The translations under genes were made by a program, and so were the position numbers. From positions 1 to 15,058 of the forward strand of contig JACQMD010000068.1 in the NCBI GenBank assembly GCA_016203755.1: DNA of 15,058 nt, read 5' to 3'. The stretch comes from Candidatus Roizmanbacteria bacterium. GTDB lineage: Bacteria; Patescibacteriota; Microgenomatia; GCA-001788215; 2-01-FULL-40-14. The first letter of the stretch is position 1. Each line of letters opens with the position of its first letter. This document shows positions 6,909 through 14,122 of this stretch, in pieces. The notes beneath the pieces were generated by a model. The model made no database searches. It was not told where the DNA came from and was given only the letters and a program-made list of their open reading frames with translations.

Positions 6909-7526
6909 ATGAATATGAAGCGATTCTTTTTCGGGAGAAACAGACGATTACTTTCTCTTCTTATCCTGTTATGTATTCTATTGTTTTCCTCATTGATTTC
7001 GAAAGATATATCGTTACCATCCACTTCTGGAGTTTCCCCTTCCCCGGCGCCAAACATACCATCTCCATCTCCTGCGGTTTTGGAAGCGTACATTTCGCCT
7101 GCCCAAGCAAATCTTGTCTCTGTGAAAGTAATTAAAGCAGTTGATGGAGATACCATTGAGGTGGAATTCGAAAATGGAAAGCGGCAAAAAGTACGCTATA
7201 TTGGTATTGATACGCCGGAGTCGGTTGATCCGAGAAAACCAGTGCAGTGTTTTGCCAAAGAAGCAACTGCAAAAAATAAGGAACTGGTGGAAGGCAGTAG
7301 AGTAGGGCTTGAAAAAGATGTATCTGAAACCGACCGGTATGGCAGGTTGTTACGGTATGTCTATAAAGAAGACTTATTAGTTAATCAGTTACTCGTTACT
7401 GAAGGGTATGCCTATGCAGTCTCCTACCCGCCCGATGTGAAGTATCAGGAACTGTTTAAACAGGCAGAGGTCAAAGCCCGAACGGAGAACAAAGGACTGT
7501 GGGGAACATGTCCTATACGAAACTAA
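6909..7526 (+). CDS. Exported or membrane-anchored SNase-type nuclease
   Basis: A 205-residue staphylococcal-nuclease-fold enzyme, which hydrolyses DNA and RNA with Ca2+ in characterised members. Residues 1-30 carry a basic start (MNMKRFFFGRNRR) and a hydrophobic helix (LLSLLILLCILLFSSLI), so it is exported or anchored facing outward. Residues 38-58 form a Ser/Pro-rich linker (PSPAPNIPSPSP). The catalytic domain spans about 69-203. All key residues are visible: Asp79 and Asp81 in VDGDTIEV, Arg96, Asp101 and Glu104 in VRYIGIDTPE, and Arg146 in DRYGRLLRYVY (equivalent to Arg87 of the S. aureus enzyme). It should therefore be active. A likely role is degrading extracellular nucleic acid for salvage, which suits a cell with reduced biosynthesis (inference). 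A short overlap or coupling with the following SDR frame suggests a shared transcript. Confidence 0.9.
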   Translation: MNMKRFFFGRNRRLLSLLILLCILLFSSLISKDISLPSTSGVSPSPAPNIPSPSPAVLEAYISPAQANLVSVKVIKAVDGDTIEVEFENGKRQKVRYIGIDTPESVDPRKPVQCFAKEATAKNKELVEGSRVGLEKDVSETDRYGRLLRYVYKEDLLVNQLLVTEGYAYAVSYPPDVKYQELFKQAEVKARTENKGLWGTCPIRN

Positions 7527-8431
7527 CTTTCTTTTATTTTTTCACCGCCCCATGCCGGAACAAGAAATACATCATTGGTATTGGTCGCGCGACGGTAGAA
7601 CGATTTGCCCAAGAACCAAACTATACCATTTATGCAACTGGTTTACATGAACAGCAACTAAATGAAGCATTCCCGGAAGATCAATATCCTCAGGTAATTC
7701 CGTTCAAACTGGATGTTGCGGACTTTCTCAGAAATTGGGATATCATTGACTATATTTTTACTGAACACGGAGGTTTGGACGTACTGATCAATAATGCCGG
7801 TATTATGCGTCTGGGTCCTCTTAGGCGTTTTTGGTCAACAGATGATGGCAAACGCCAATCGTACAACCTATTCGTAGTAAACTGTTTCGGGCCAACGTTA
7901 TTGATGGCTGCGACACTGTCACATATGAGAGAAAGAGGGTCAGGGACGATTATCAATATACTTTCTTCTTCATATTTTCAGCCTCATTGGCCGGGACTCC
8001 AATATGCCGAATCTAAAAGATTGTTCATGAGAATTGCACAAAATTACTATCGTGAGGAAAAAAGAGCACAATCCGGCGTCCGCATAGTAAGCATTCAACC
8101 CGGTCGAGTGAATAATACCACTATTGATGATGACTCATGGATTGAAGGAACACCGCCCCTTGCGCGCGAAGCTGCCCAGGCTATTTTAGATCCGGTGAGA
8201 AGACGTGTCGGAATGGAACCCGAGACAATTGCTCAGGTATTATACGATGTAGCAGAAGGACAAAGAAAAGAAAACTATATTATTGTTGGTAATGATGCCA
8301 AGTTATCGACAGCTTTATCGTACATTCCCGGTTGGCCATTATTATTTCAGTTTGGATTTGCCGCATTGACTGAAATGGTGAAGGCAAAACTATTATTGCA
8401 GAGAAAATTGAGGAAGAATAACCATGAATAA
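7499..8431 (+). CDS. Short-chain dehydrogenase/reductase with damaged cofactor loop; possible pseudogene
   Basis: An SDR-family oxidoreductase, which uses NAD(P)H in a Rossmann fold; the substrate is unknown. In this frame (310 codons from a GTG) the later motifs are intact: LDV (71-73), LINNAG (96-101), the catalytic serine in NILSSSY (153-159), YAESK as YxxxK (169-173) and the QPGRV segment after strand 6. The nucleotide-binding TGxxxGIG is not: only YIIGIGRATVERFA remains, with about five residues (TGASS or similar) missing. In another frame an ATG at 7552 begins MPEQEIH, a typical SDR start just before the first strand. The natural start and the rest of the gene are therefore out of frame across the gap. 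A deletion near 7572-7577 of length 3n+2 would explain both facts. The enzyme is probably inactive unless this is an assembly error. Confidence 0.75.
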   Translation: MGNMSYTKLTFFYFFTAPCRNKKYIIGIGRATVERFAQEPNYTIYATGLHEQQLNEAFPEDQYPQVIPFKLDVADFLRNWDIIDYIFTEHGGLDVLINNAGIMRLGPLRRFWSTDDGKRQSYNLFVVNCFGPTLLMAATLSHMRERGSGTIINILSSSYFQPHWPGLQYAESKRLFMRIAQNYYREEKRAQSGVRIVSIQPGRVNNTTIDDDSWIEGTPPLAREAAQAILDPVRRRVGMEPETIAQVLYDVAEGQRKENYIIVGNDAKLSTALSYIPGWPLLFQFGFAALTEMVKAKLLLQRKLRKNNHE

Positions 8432-8617
8432 GAAAACTGATTTCTTATGTATAACAGGATTTATTTGAGAGAGATAACTACACCCTTACCAATAGCAATC
8501 TATCCACGTATTCTTTCTTTCGACTTTACTTTTCCACGGCGTTTCAGTGGTCATATTCGAAATTCCGTTACATCCAGCGAACTATTCCCTTCGTCTGCCC
8601 TTTTATTTACTATAGGG

Positions 8618-8626
8618 TGATATAAT
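8618..8626 (+). promoter_or_regulatory. Extended -10 promoter of the 271-residue orphan gene
   Basis: TGATATAAT, a perfect extended -10 element, is followed by six bases and the ATG at 8633. The message should be leaderless. Nothing else is recognisable in the 200 bases upstream. Confidence 0.7.
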
Positions 8627-8632
8627 ACTTGC

Positions 8633-9448
8633 ATGATGACTGAACGTTTTTTGTCAGGACTTGATACGGTAGACTTATGTATGCAGCTGGGTAAATTCCT
8701 TTCTACAAGGGAAAATCCTTATGGAGCCTTAGCTATAAAACCGTCTGAGTTCCTGAGAGTTTCTGAACTTGTTCGAACTGATGATGTAATAAAGAAGGAG
8801 ATCGGTAATTTCATACCAGGTTATGTTCTTTATGATAACCATTTTGTTGTGGGAGATGTCTACACAGCTGCAAGGAATTTACTCGAACTCGGTTCAAATG
8901 AAGCTCTGGAATCGCTTGTATTTGATACTATAACTCGATTGGCCGATAACGGTAAGATACTTCCTCCATTGATGAGAGTACGAGATACAATAAAAGAAGA
9001 ATATTGGGATTGTATGAAAAATCCGGATCATTCCCTCAGGGGTTTATCCGACCCTGTTGACCGTTTTAATGTTTTTGGATCGCGTTTATACCTTTTATCC
9101 AAACTGGGAGAAGCAAGCACAAATGCAGGATTTGGACTTATGGCTGCAGATCCATCAAAGAACTCTCCTGTAATACCTATCTTTAGTAGCCCAAGGCTGA
9201 CGAAAGAATGGAATGGCGTATACGATTGGGGAGAAATGCTTTTTGAAAATGGCCTCGCCTTATTACTTCGGTGCGATGTAGCTACAGGTATGGTGTATAA
9301 AAGCACAACAGAGGTGGAAAAATTGTTAGTACAAATTCATTATTATGAGAGGAATTATACTGGTTGGCGTTTTGAATATATCAAAGAGTTAGTTAACAGA
9401 GGTTTATTGCAGGAAGAAATCCTCACAATAGCGGATTTACAACAATAA
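8633..9448 (+). CDS. Orphan cytoplasmic protein
   Basis: This 271-residue protein is not recognised. It has no signal peptide and no membrane helix. The composition is that of a soluble, mainly alpha-helical protein, with helices such as AARNLLELGSNEALESLVF (79-97) and a C-terminal helical end (WRFEYIKELVNRGLLQEE). No catalytic motif, nucleotide loop or cysteine cluster is seen. The start rests on the promoter spacing; a second ATG follows immediately. The stop codon overlaps the T-run of the opposing tRNA-Arg terminator. It stands alone, 201 bases after the SDR gene with its own promoter, so it is probably a single-gene transcript. Confidence 0.7.
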   Translation: MMTERFLSGLDTVDLCMQLGKFLSTRENPYGALAIKPSEFLRVSELVRTDDVIKKEIGNFIPGYVLYDNHFVVGDVYTAARNLLELGSNEALESLVFDTITRLADNGKILPPLMRVRDTIKEEYWDCMKNPDHSLRGLSDPVDRFNVFGSRLYLLSKLGEASTNAGFGLMAADPSKNSPVIPIFSSPRLTKEWNGVYDWGEMLFENGLALLLRCDVATGMVYKSTTEVEKLLVQIHYYERNYTGWRFEYIKELVNRGLLQEEILTIADLQQ

Positions 9449-9502
9449 AAAAATGCGCCTCTGGCAGGAATCGTCCGCAATAGGCGGATCTGGGCCAGAG
9501 GC
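9447..9502 (-). terminator. Intrinsic terminator downstream of tRNA-Arg, with nested hairpin
   Basis: On the minus strand GCCTCTGGC and GCCAGAGGC (9494-9502 and 9457-9465) form a perfect nine-base stem. Inside it sits a second stem, TCCGC with GCGGA (9474-9478 and 9484-9488). The outer stem is followed three bases later by seven T residues (9453-9447). This ends transcription from tRNA-Arg and overlaps the stop codon of the convergent orphan gene. An alternative short hairpin, GGGCC-loop-GGCCC (9492-9504), competes with the outer stem. Confidence 0.7.
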
Positions 9503-9544
9503 CCATCGGCCTTTGGATGACGCTTTCGGCGGAAACCTTGAATG

Positions 9545-9618
9545 CGCGCCTGGAGGGACTCGAACCCCCAACCCTCAGTTCCGAAGACTGATGCTCTGTC
9601 CGGTTAAGCTACAGGCGC
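9545..9618 (-). tRNA. tRNA-Arg (anticodon TCG)
   Basis: A complete 74-base cloverleaf on the minus strand. The acceptor GCGCCTG pairs exactly with CAGGCGC, with G as discriminator. The anticodon stem TCAGT/ACTGA holds the loop CTTCGGA, giving anticodon TCG (arginine, CGN codons). The T loop is GTTCGAGTC flanked by a GC-rich stem. CCA is not encoded. Its promoter is at 9636-9664 and its terminator at 9447-9502. The plus strand here gives the familiar false peptide GGTRTPNPQFRRL, which is not a gene. Confidence 0.96.
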
Positions 9619-9635
9619 TTAAAAGTGGTCTCAAT

Positions 9636-9664
9636 ATTATATCAATCCCCTGCCCTTTTCACAA
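9636..9664 (-). promoter_or_regulatory. Promoter of tRNA-Arg
   Basis: On the minus strand TTGTGA (9659-9664) and TATAAT (9636-9641) are 17 bases apart, and TGA precedes the -10 as in an extended element. The start point would be near 9629, about 11 bases before the tRNA. It lies back to back with the plus-strand promoter at 9670. Confidence 0.7.
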
Positions 9665-9669
9665 TCTTG

Positions 9670-9675
9670 TATACT
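9670..9675 (+). promoter_or_regulatory. -10 promoter of the TIM-barrel-like gene
   Basis: TATACT is followed by eight bases and the ATG at 9684, so the leader would be zero to two bases. It is divergent from and adjacent to the tRNA-Arg promoter. Confidence 0.5.
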
Positions 9676-9683
9676 AGGCGCGT

Positions 9684-10643
9684 ATGGGACGCGAGCAAGA
9701 ACATATTGCAGTGAAGCCAACAATGCAAGCAGATACCGCAATAGGATTGTCTGTGATGAATTATCTGCATGCAAGCACCCTGTTTACGCTTGCCTGGCGA
9801 CCAATGGGGCAACTTGTGGATATTTTTGAACAGGCAGGATATACCGGCATGGAATATATTCCCAACCATCTCCTATCAGGATGGCAACTCCTGCTTGGAA
9901 ATGTATCGCAATATACGAAAAACTATGTAACTTCTGCCCATCAAAGTTGGAATGGTGGGGTACGGGAGTTGCTGCCGAAACTGCGGAAAAGAGAATTTGC
10001 AAATACTGGTCTTGCTATAGCTTCGTGTATTAGTATGCCCGAGAGGGAGCGGTCTCTTGGGCATATAGCTCGTGTACGGAAAGTAGTTAATCACCCCTTG
10101 TCCATTGTTGTATATTCTAACGAGGAACAGAGTGATTTATTGAGTCAGGAAGAATTACTCATGCAGCCAAAGCCTGAGGAATACCACGGGTGGGGATGTG
10201 GTTCGGTGGATGATTTTATTCAAGAGTTGGAAAAGAGTGGCAAACATGTATGTCTGGATCTTGTCCATTTCAGGAGAGCTGATAAGTATGGCAATCGGCC
10301 GTTTCATCCCTGGCGGGATCATATTGGCAAATTTCTTCCCATAACCCGAGAAATTCATTTCAGTGCAGGAAGATATGATCAGGGCGAATTACCGTTTGAC
10401 AGTTATGGAGAATTTATCCGACTCCTCAAGGGAGATACGTCAACGGAACTTATGCAGATGCTTCGCTCCATCAAAGAATATATCCATCAATCCGGTAGAA
10501 ACATACCAATGGTTACTGAAATACCAGCAGGAGTACTCTATCGGTATGTAGCAGAACATAATACAATACATCAGCGGACGTTACATCGTTCACAATTTAT
10601 CAATCTTCACCAGCGCATAGTACAATCTATGAGGGAGTGTTAG
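9684..10643 (+). CDS. Xylose-isomerase-like TIM-barrel protein
   Basis: A 319-residue soluble protein whose layout resembles the xylose isomerase-like TIM barrel (sugar isomerase/epimerase and AP endonuclease family 2 fold). The signals are weak but in order: FEQAGYTGMEYIP (48-60), which resembles the first strand and acidic residue; TSAHQSW (83-89); HVCLDLVHF (188-196); TREIHFSAGR (221-230); and IPMVTEIPAG (274-283). Glu57, Asp192, His225 and Glu279 are therefore candidate metal ligands. The exact family and substrate are unknown. The start is the ATG placed by the promoter. The stop is four bases before the ATG of the CAP-domain gene, with a Shine-Dalgarno-like sequence in its last codons, so the two form an operon. 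Other TIM-barrel families are possible. Confidence 0.6.
   Translation: MGREQEHIAVKPTMQADTAIGLSVMNYLHASTLFTLAWRPMGQLVDIFEQAGYTGMEYIPNHLLSGWQLLLGNVSQYTKNYVTSAHQSWNGGVRELLPKLRKREFANTGLAIASCISMPERERSLGHIARVRKVVNHPLSIVVYSNEEQSDLLSQEELLMQPKPEEYHGWGCGSVDDFIQELEKSGKHVCLDLVHFRRADKYGNRPFHPWRDHIGKFLPITREIHFSAGRYDQGELPFDSYGEFIRLLKGDTSTELMQMLRSIKEYIHQSGRNIPMVTEIPAGVLYRYVAEHNTIHQRTLHRSQFINLHQRIVQSMREC
10631..10637 (+). promoter_or_regulatory. Ribosome binding site of the CAP-domain gene
   Basis: GAGGGAG lies ten bases before the ATG at 10648, inside the end of the preceding gene. It is the clearest Shine-Dalgarno-like sequence in the window and belongs to an internal operon gene, in contrast to the leaderless first genes. 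Confidence 0.5.
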
Positions 10644-10647
10644 ATTT

Positions 10648-11316
10648 ATGAAACGAAAAATCAGAATAACTTTAAAGTTACTTATTTTTTTAATAGTTGT
10701 TGGATTGTATTTCCTCAACAACGAACAGCTCGCTACATTGGCCGATCGAATCGAGCATGAAATTGTCGTTCCATACAGCCAGGTGCTCTTCCCGGGCGGA
10801 CAATTGACCGTTGTGGATCCCAACGCACCCACTCCTTGGTTATCAACGAGTACTACGGATATTTCACCAGTTCCTACCCGTTATCAGAAAGTGATCTATG
10901 TCACGCCAACCCCGCTTAAAGTAAATGTAACCGAAGACGAGCTGTGGAATGCATTACTATCCTACCGTCGCACCCACGGTAAATCCGATGTACAAAAGGA
11001 AGAACGGCTCTGTCAGTATGCGCGAAAACGGGCGCAAGAGCTCACTGAACGATTGAAAGCCAACCCTGAAGATCCACTCGATAATCATGCGGGATTCCAG
11101 CGTGATGCAGACTCGGGCTATGTGTTTGAAACTACCGGTTACAATCATATCGGAGAAAATTTAGCGTATACGCCCGGATTTACGTCAGCGACACAGGTGA
11201 TTGAGTGGGGGTGGGACACGAGTTCCAGTCATCGAAGTCTTCAACTTTCAGAAGACGTGACGCACGGATGTATAACGGGTATTCATCCGATATATGTGGC
11301 CATCTTCACCTATTGA
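10648..11316 (+). CDS. Membrane-anchored CAP (SCP/PR-1) domain protein
   Basis: A 222-residue outward-facing protein. Residues 1-23 are a basic start and hydrophobic anchor (LKLLIFLIVVGLYFL). A Pro/Thr-containing linker runs to about 92, with two PTP motifs. Residues 95-222 form a CAP superfamily domain: the first helix LLSYRRTHG (103-111), RLCQYARKRAQEL (120-132), His147 in DNHAGF, Glu170 in IGENLAY, Glu186 in VIEWGWD, His195 in SSSHRSL, and the closing IYVAIFTY strand. The two histidines and two glutamates are the usual CAP tetrad. The biochemical role of bacterial CAP proteins is mostly unsettled (lipid binding, protein or wall interaction). Second gene of an operon with the TIM-barrel-like protein. 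Confidence 0.88.
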   Translation: MKRKIRITLKLLIFLIVVGLYFLNNEQLATLADRIEHEIVVPYSQVLFPGGQLTVVDPNAPTPWLSTSTTDISPVPTRYQKVIYVTPTPLKVNVTEDELWNALLSYRRTHGKSDVQKEERLCQYARKRAQELTERLKANPEDPLDNHAGFQRDADSGYVFETTGYNHIGENLAYTPGFTSATQVIEWGWDTSSSHRSLQLSEDVTHGCITGIHPIYVAIFTY

Positions 11317-11348
11317 ACTCGTTTTACAGTTTCTTTGGACAAAAGAGT

Positions 11349-11354
11349 TATAAT
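11349..11354 (+). promoter_or_regulatory. -10 promoter of the anchored orphan / maf unit
   Basis: A consensus TATAAT ends two bases before an ATG at 11357. That ATG is too close to be in the transcript, so the next in-frame ATG at 11378 is preferred, giving a leader of about 17 bases. Confidence 0.45.
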
Positions 11355-11377
11355 ACATGGTAACGATAGAACCTAAT

Positions 11378-11890
11378 ATGGCAAATGGAGCAAAATTTTT
11401 ATGGCGTAATGGGCCACTCATTGTGGGGGCGGGTCTGTTGTTATACGGCTGTTTGGCTGGAGTATTAGGAGTCCCGGCAATTTTTATCGAGGGGACGAGT
11501 GGTGTCGTCAGCAATGAAGGTGCCCAAAAACTTCCTCCACTACCAGCGGAAGTCCAACCGACAGGACAAGTAGGAGGAATTCAAATTGGTACTACCATCT
11601 ACACCTTTACAGATGTGGAGTGGGGATTTTTTGAAGATGAAGGTAATTTTAAGAATGGAACAAAAGTAATAGGGGCATTTGAATGTCCCGCAAATCGACT
11701 TACCCGAGCGATTTGCAAAGAAAATGGATATACTGCTGGATATGGCAAATATGAAGTTACGTTACAGACGTTGGGAGCTCATGCAACAATTGAAAGAGGA
11801 GTCGATTGGTACAGTCTAAACCAGGCTGAATTTGAAGGCGTTGTCGATGAAGAAAACAAAAAAATTTATCGTCGCGCACCGGAACAATAA
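11378..11890 (+). CDS. Membrane-anchored orphan protein preceding maf
   Basis: This 170-residue protein is not recognised. A single hydrophobic helix at about residues 11-34 (GPLIVGAGLLLYGCLAGVLGVPAIF) anchors it. The LYGC inside is a poor lipobox, so lipid modification is unlikely. The remaining 135 residues look extracellular, with a short Pro-rich linker (KLPPLPAEVQPTG) and a compact beta-rich domain (GTTIYTFTDVEWGFFEDEG). Two cysteines (in AFECPAN and AICKEN) could form a disulphide. An ATG seven codons upstream (11357) is in frame but abuts the -10 box. The stop is two bases from the GTG of maf, so the genes are coupled, although no functional link is obvious. Confidence 0.65.
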   Translation: MANGAKFLWRNGPLIVGAGLLLYGCLAGVLGVPAIFIEGTSGVVSNEGAQKLPPLPAEVQPTGQVGGIQIGTTIYTFTDVEWGFFEDEGNFKNGTKVIGAFECPANRLTRAICKENGYTAGYGKYEVTLQTLGAHATIERGVDWYSLNQAEFEGVVDEENKKIYRRAPEQ

Positions 11891-11892
11891 TC

Positions 11893-12465
11893 GTGCATAC
11901 AAAACCTCTCATCCTCGCCTCTTCTTCTCCCCGGCGGAAACTGTTGCTCGAGCAAGCAAGATTAACGTTCACTATTGACACAAGTACCTACAAAGAAGAT
12001 TTGTCTTATTCAACAGATCCATTTGAACTCGTGAAATTTCTCTCCCGCAAAAAAGCAGAAGACGTGGCAACGCGTCATCCAAATAGTATTATTCTCGGAG
12101 CTGATACGATTATTGTATGGAACGGTGAGATTATGGGGAAGCCGCATACCGATGAAAAAGCCAGGGAAATGTTGAGTAAGTTAAATAATGCTTCCCATCA
12201 AGTTATCACAGGCTTTACGATTATCAATACTGAAACAAACAAGTCAATATCTGATGCGGTGAGTTCGACCGTATACTTTAAGAAATTAACCAGAAAACAA
12301 ATAGAAGATTACATTGTAACAGGTGAACCGCTCGATAAAGCAGGTGCATACGCGATACAAGAAGGCGCGAAGGATTTTGTGGAGCGGGTGGAAGGAGATT
12401 ACGACAACGTTGTAGGACTTCCGATAAAGAACGTATTAGTCATACTTGATGAATTTGCTATTTGA
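11893..12465 (+). CDS. maf: Maf-family nucleoside triphosphate pyrophosphatase (YhdE-like)
   Basis: A 190-residue full-length Maf protein. Such enzymes hydrolyse non-canonical or methylated NTPs, or dTTP/UTP, to the monophosphate and pyrophosphate, and were first linked to septum inhibition. Visible motifs: the N-terminal strand and phosphate loop ILASSSPRRKLLL (7-19), catalytic GADTIIV (69-75), Lys83 in MGKPHT, HQVITGFTI (102-110), the core EPLDKAGAYAIQEGAKDF (145-162) and the end motif VVGLPI (173-178). The GAYAIQ pattern resembles the dTTP/UTP-type YhdE group rather than the YceF group, so that specificity is the better guess. The start is GTG, two bases after the preceding stop, with no clear ribosome site, suggesting translational coupling. 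The gene converges on the membrane-orphan gene across a 70-base gap. Confidence 0.92.
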   Translation: MHTKPLILASSSPRRKLLLEQARLTFTIDTSTYKEDLSYSTDPFELVKFLSRKKAEDVATRHPNSIILGADTIIVWNGEIMGKPHTDEKAREMLSKLNNASHQVITGFTIINTETNKSISDAVSSTVYFKKLTRKQIEDYIVTGEPLDKAGAYAIQEGAKDFVERVEGDYDNVVGLPIKNVLVILDEFAI

Positions 12466-12494
12466 TAACTCAATTCCGGCAGTATCATTTTCTT

Positions 12495-12521
12495 ATTCGC
12501 GTTGATTCGAATCATATTCGA
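12495..12521. repeat. Three phased ATTCG units with a ten-base palindrome
   Basis: ATTCG occurs at 12495, 12505 and 12516, that is, spaced 10 and 11 bases, about one helical turn. The central copy lies in the perfect palindrome GATTCGAATC (12504-12513). It sits in the gap between the convergent maf and membrane-orphan genes, where no promoter is expected. Confidence 0.35.
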
Positions 12522-12535
12522 ACTGATTTGTAAAT

Positions 12536-14116
12536 TTATATGATCTCATCTTTCTTCTTTTTAATAAACGAAAACCACTCTTCGAACACTTCAAAAATTG
12601 CTTTAAACGGCGCTTCGATGATAAAGTCAAAAATCACGACCAGTACATTAAGCCGTGAAATTTCATTGGAGAGCCACTTCCCCACATCCAGAATGGGCAA
12701 AAGAAAGAGGTGAATCACCGGGCTGAAAATCCCTTCTTTTCTGCCGATGGTGTACTCACGTCCGGTTTGGCGTATTCGGTAGGCGAAAAATAATACTACC
12801 GAGATAAAGAAAATAAATATGGCAATGCTTGCCGCATTGAAGTGAAGAATGGTAAGATACAGCGTAATCACGCCAAACACAAAGGTGAAGGTAATAAGAT
12901 ACAGTAAACTGAAAATAAAACGAAGAAACGGTCGTCCCTGAGGGGTCTTGAGCGCAAGGGTGATCTGGTGTTCATTAGATGATTCCTGATAGAGAATTTC
13001 CTTCAGCCGCGCAATGATCCGTTTTGTATTATCCTGTCCGGGAGCAGAGATCCCGATGAGCGCGACAAACATAAGAATAGGAGGGAATACAGTATTGATT
13101 ACCAGTGGGACAGGATTGAATGCTTTGGCTATATACCGCTCGAACGGATATTCAAGCGCAATGGCAAAGAGCATCTTGGTGAGAAAAATATAGATAATGC
13201 TTCGGGTTGCAGCGGTAGCGTATTTTTTCCCTATCTCCTGGTAGCGTTTGCGGCAGAGCCGGTCGATATGTTCTTCAAGTTTGGCTGTGTCCTCAATGAT
13301 AGTTTTAAAATTTTTCTTATCCTGTTCATAGAGATCCCGCAAGATCAGAAACGGCGCAATTTCTTTTTTGAGTGACCGGGTGAGGCGGGTACTCAATTTG
13401 TGCTTGAGTTGTTCCTGGATAGAAATGAGTGTTTCATAAATTTTCCCGGTTTCGTTTTGTACTTCTTTCCATGATGCAGGAAACAGATGGGGAAATGAAA
13501 GCTTCAGGAGTTCATAGCGGATGAAATCATCATCGCTTTTGGCGAATGCATGATGGACGGCGACGTAGACCTGTATGTTTTTTGTCTGATCGGTTTCGTC
13601 TTTCAAAAACACTTTTTTTTGAAAGTAGCGGAAAATAAAATTGATAAATGCTTCTCGTTCCTGGTTTGGGGCCAGTTTCTGCTCAACCTCAGCCGCAGCG
13701 GAAGATATGAGCCATTCGTGAACACGCATTTGTTCTTCACGTGGTCTTCCCCGGCCGATTTCATTTCGTAAGAATATGTATTTATCAACCGTTCGTTGGA
13801 TGTTGGGAATTTGCGCGATTGGAATTGAATCTTCCGGTGCGTACTTTGCCCACAAAAGTTCTTTCAGAAGATATTCTGCAATTCCCCGTCCGTTCTCGTT
13901 GAGGATGAGGCGTCGTTTAATGATACGTTCAATTGCTGCCCGCCGCATGAGATGTTCTTCGCGGTATTCCATAGCCACCCGTACTTTTTCGTAGAGAACA
14001 GCTACAGCTGAAACGGTGCGGGAGATGCTGATACGTTCGCCTCCGGGAGTGCCGATAGTTTGCCGGGATTTTTCAAGAGCAACGGTGAGGGCTTGCGTGA
14101 GAAACGAGAGCTTCAT
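12536..14116 (-). CDS. Large polytopic membrane orphan protein
   Basis: A 526-residue protein that is not recognised. The N-terminal 300 residues are soluble, highly charged and helical (basic clusters such as MRRAAIERIIKRRL, and a coiled-coil-like stretch at about 220-295). Four membrane helices follow at about 306-323 (SIIYIFLTKMLFAIALEY), 336-356 (LVINTVFPPILMFVALIGI), 398-425 and 427-446 (ASIAIFIFFISVVLFFAY). A C-terminal region with amphipathic hydrophobic segments (463-517) ends in a lysine cluster (IKKKKDEII). The ATG at 14116 is chosen because TATAAT lies exactly six bases before it; a TTG five codons earlier would overlap that box. The gene is monocistronic and divergent from the HAD phosphatase gene. 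A channel, scaffold or envelope role cannot be told apart. Confidence 0.75.
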   Translation of the reverse strand: MKLSFLTQALTVALEKSRQTIGTPGGERISISRTVSAVAVLYEKVRVAMEYREEHLMRRAAIERIIKRRLILNENGRGIAEYLLKELLWAKYAPEDSIPIAQIPNIQRTVDKYIFLRNEIGRGRPREEQMRVHEWLISSAAAEVEQKLAPNQEREAFINFIFRYFQKKVFLKDETDQTKNIQVYVAVHHAFAKSDDDFIRYELLKLSFPHLFPASWKEVQNETGKIYETLISIQEQLKHKLSTRLTRSLKKEIAPFLILRDLYEQDKKNFKTIIEDTAKLEEHIDRLCRKRYQEIGKKYATAATRSIIYIFLTKMLFAIALEYPFERYIAKAFNPVPLVINTVFPPILMFVALIGISAPGQDNTKRIIARLKEILYQESSNEHQITLALKTPQGRPFLRFIFSLLYLITFTFVFGVITLYLTILHFNAASIAIFIFFISVVLFFAYRIRQTGREYTIGRKEGIFSPVIHLFLLPILDVGKWLSNEISRLNVLVVIFDFIIEAPFKAIFEVFEEWFSFIKKKKDEII

Positions 14117-14122
14117 GATTGG

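Noticed and set aside
6857..7156. Upstream extension of the minus-strand ORF ending at 6716
   Set aside because: This part lies wholly antisense to the SNase gene, whose catalytic motifs are intact.
9453..9677. Plus-strand 74-codon ORF containing GGTRTPNPQFRRL
   Set aside because: It reads the complement of tRNA-Arg and its terminator; this peptide is a well-known false translation of tRNA genes.
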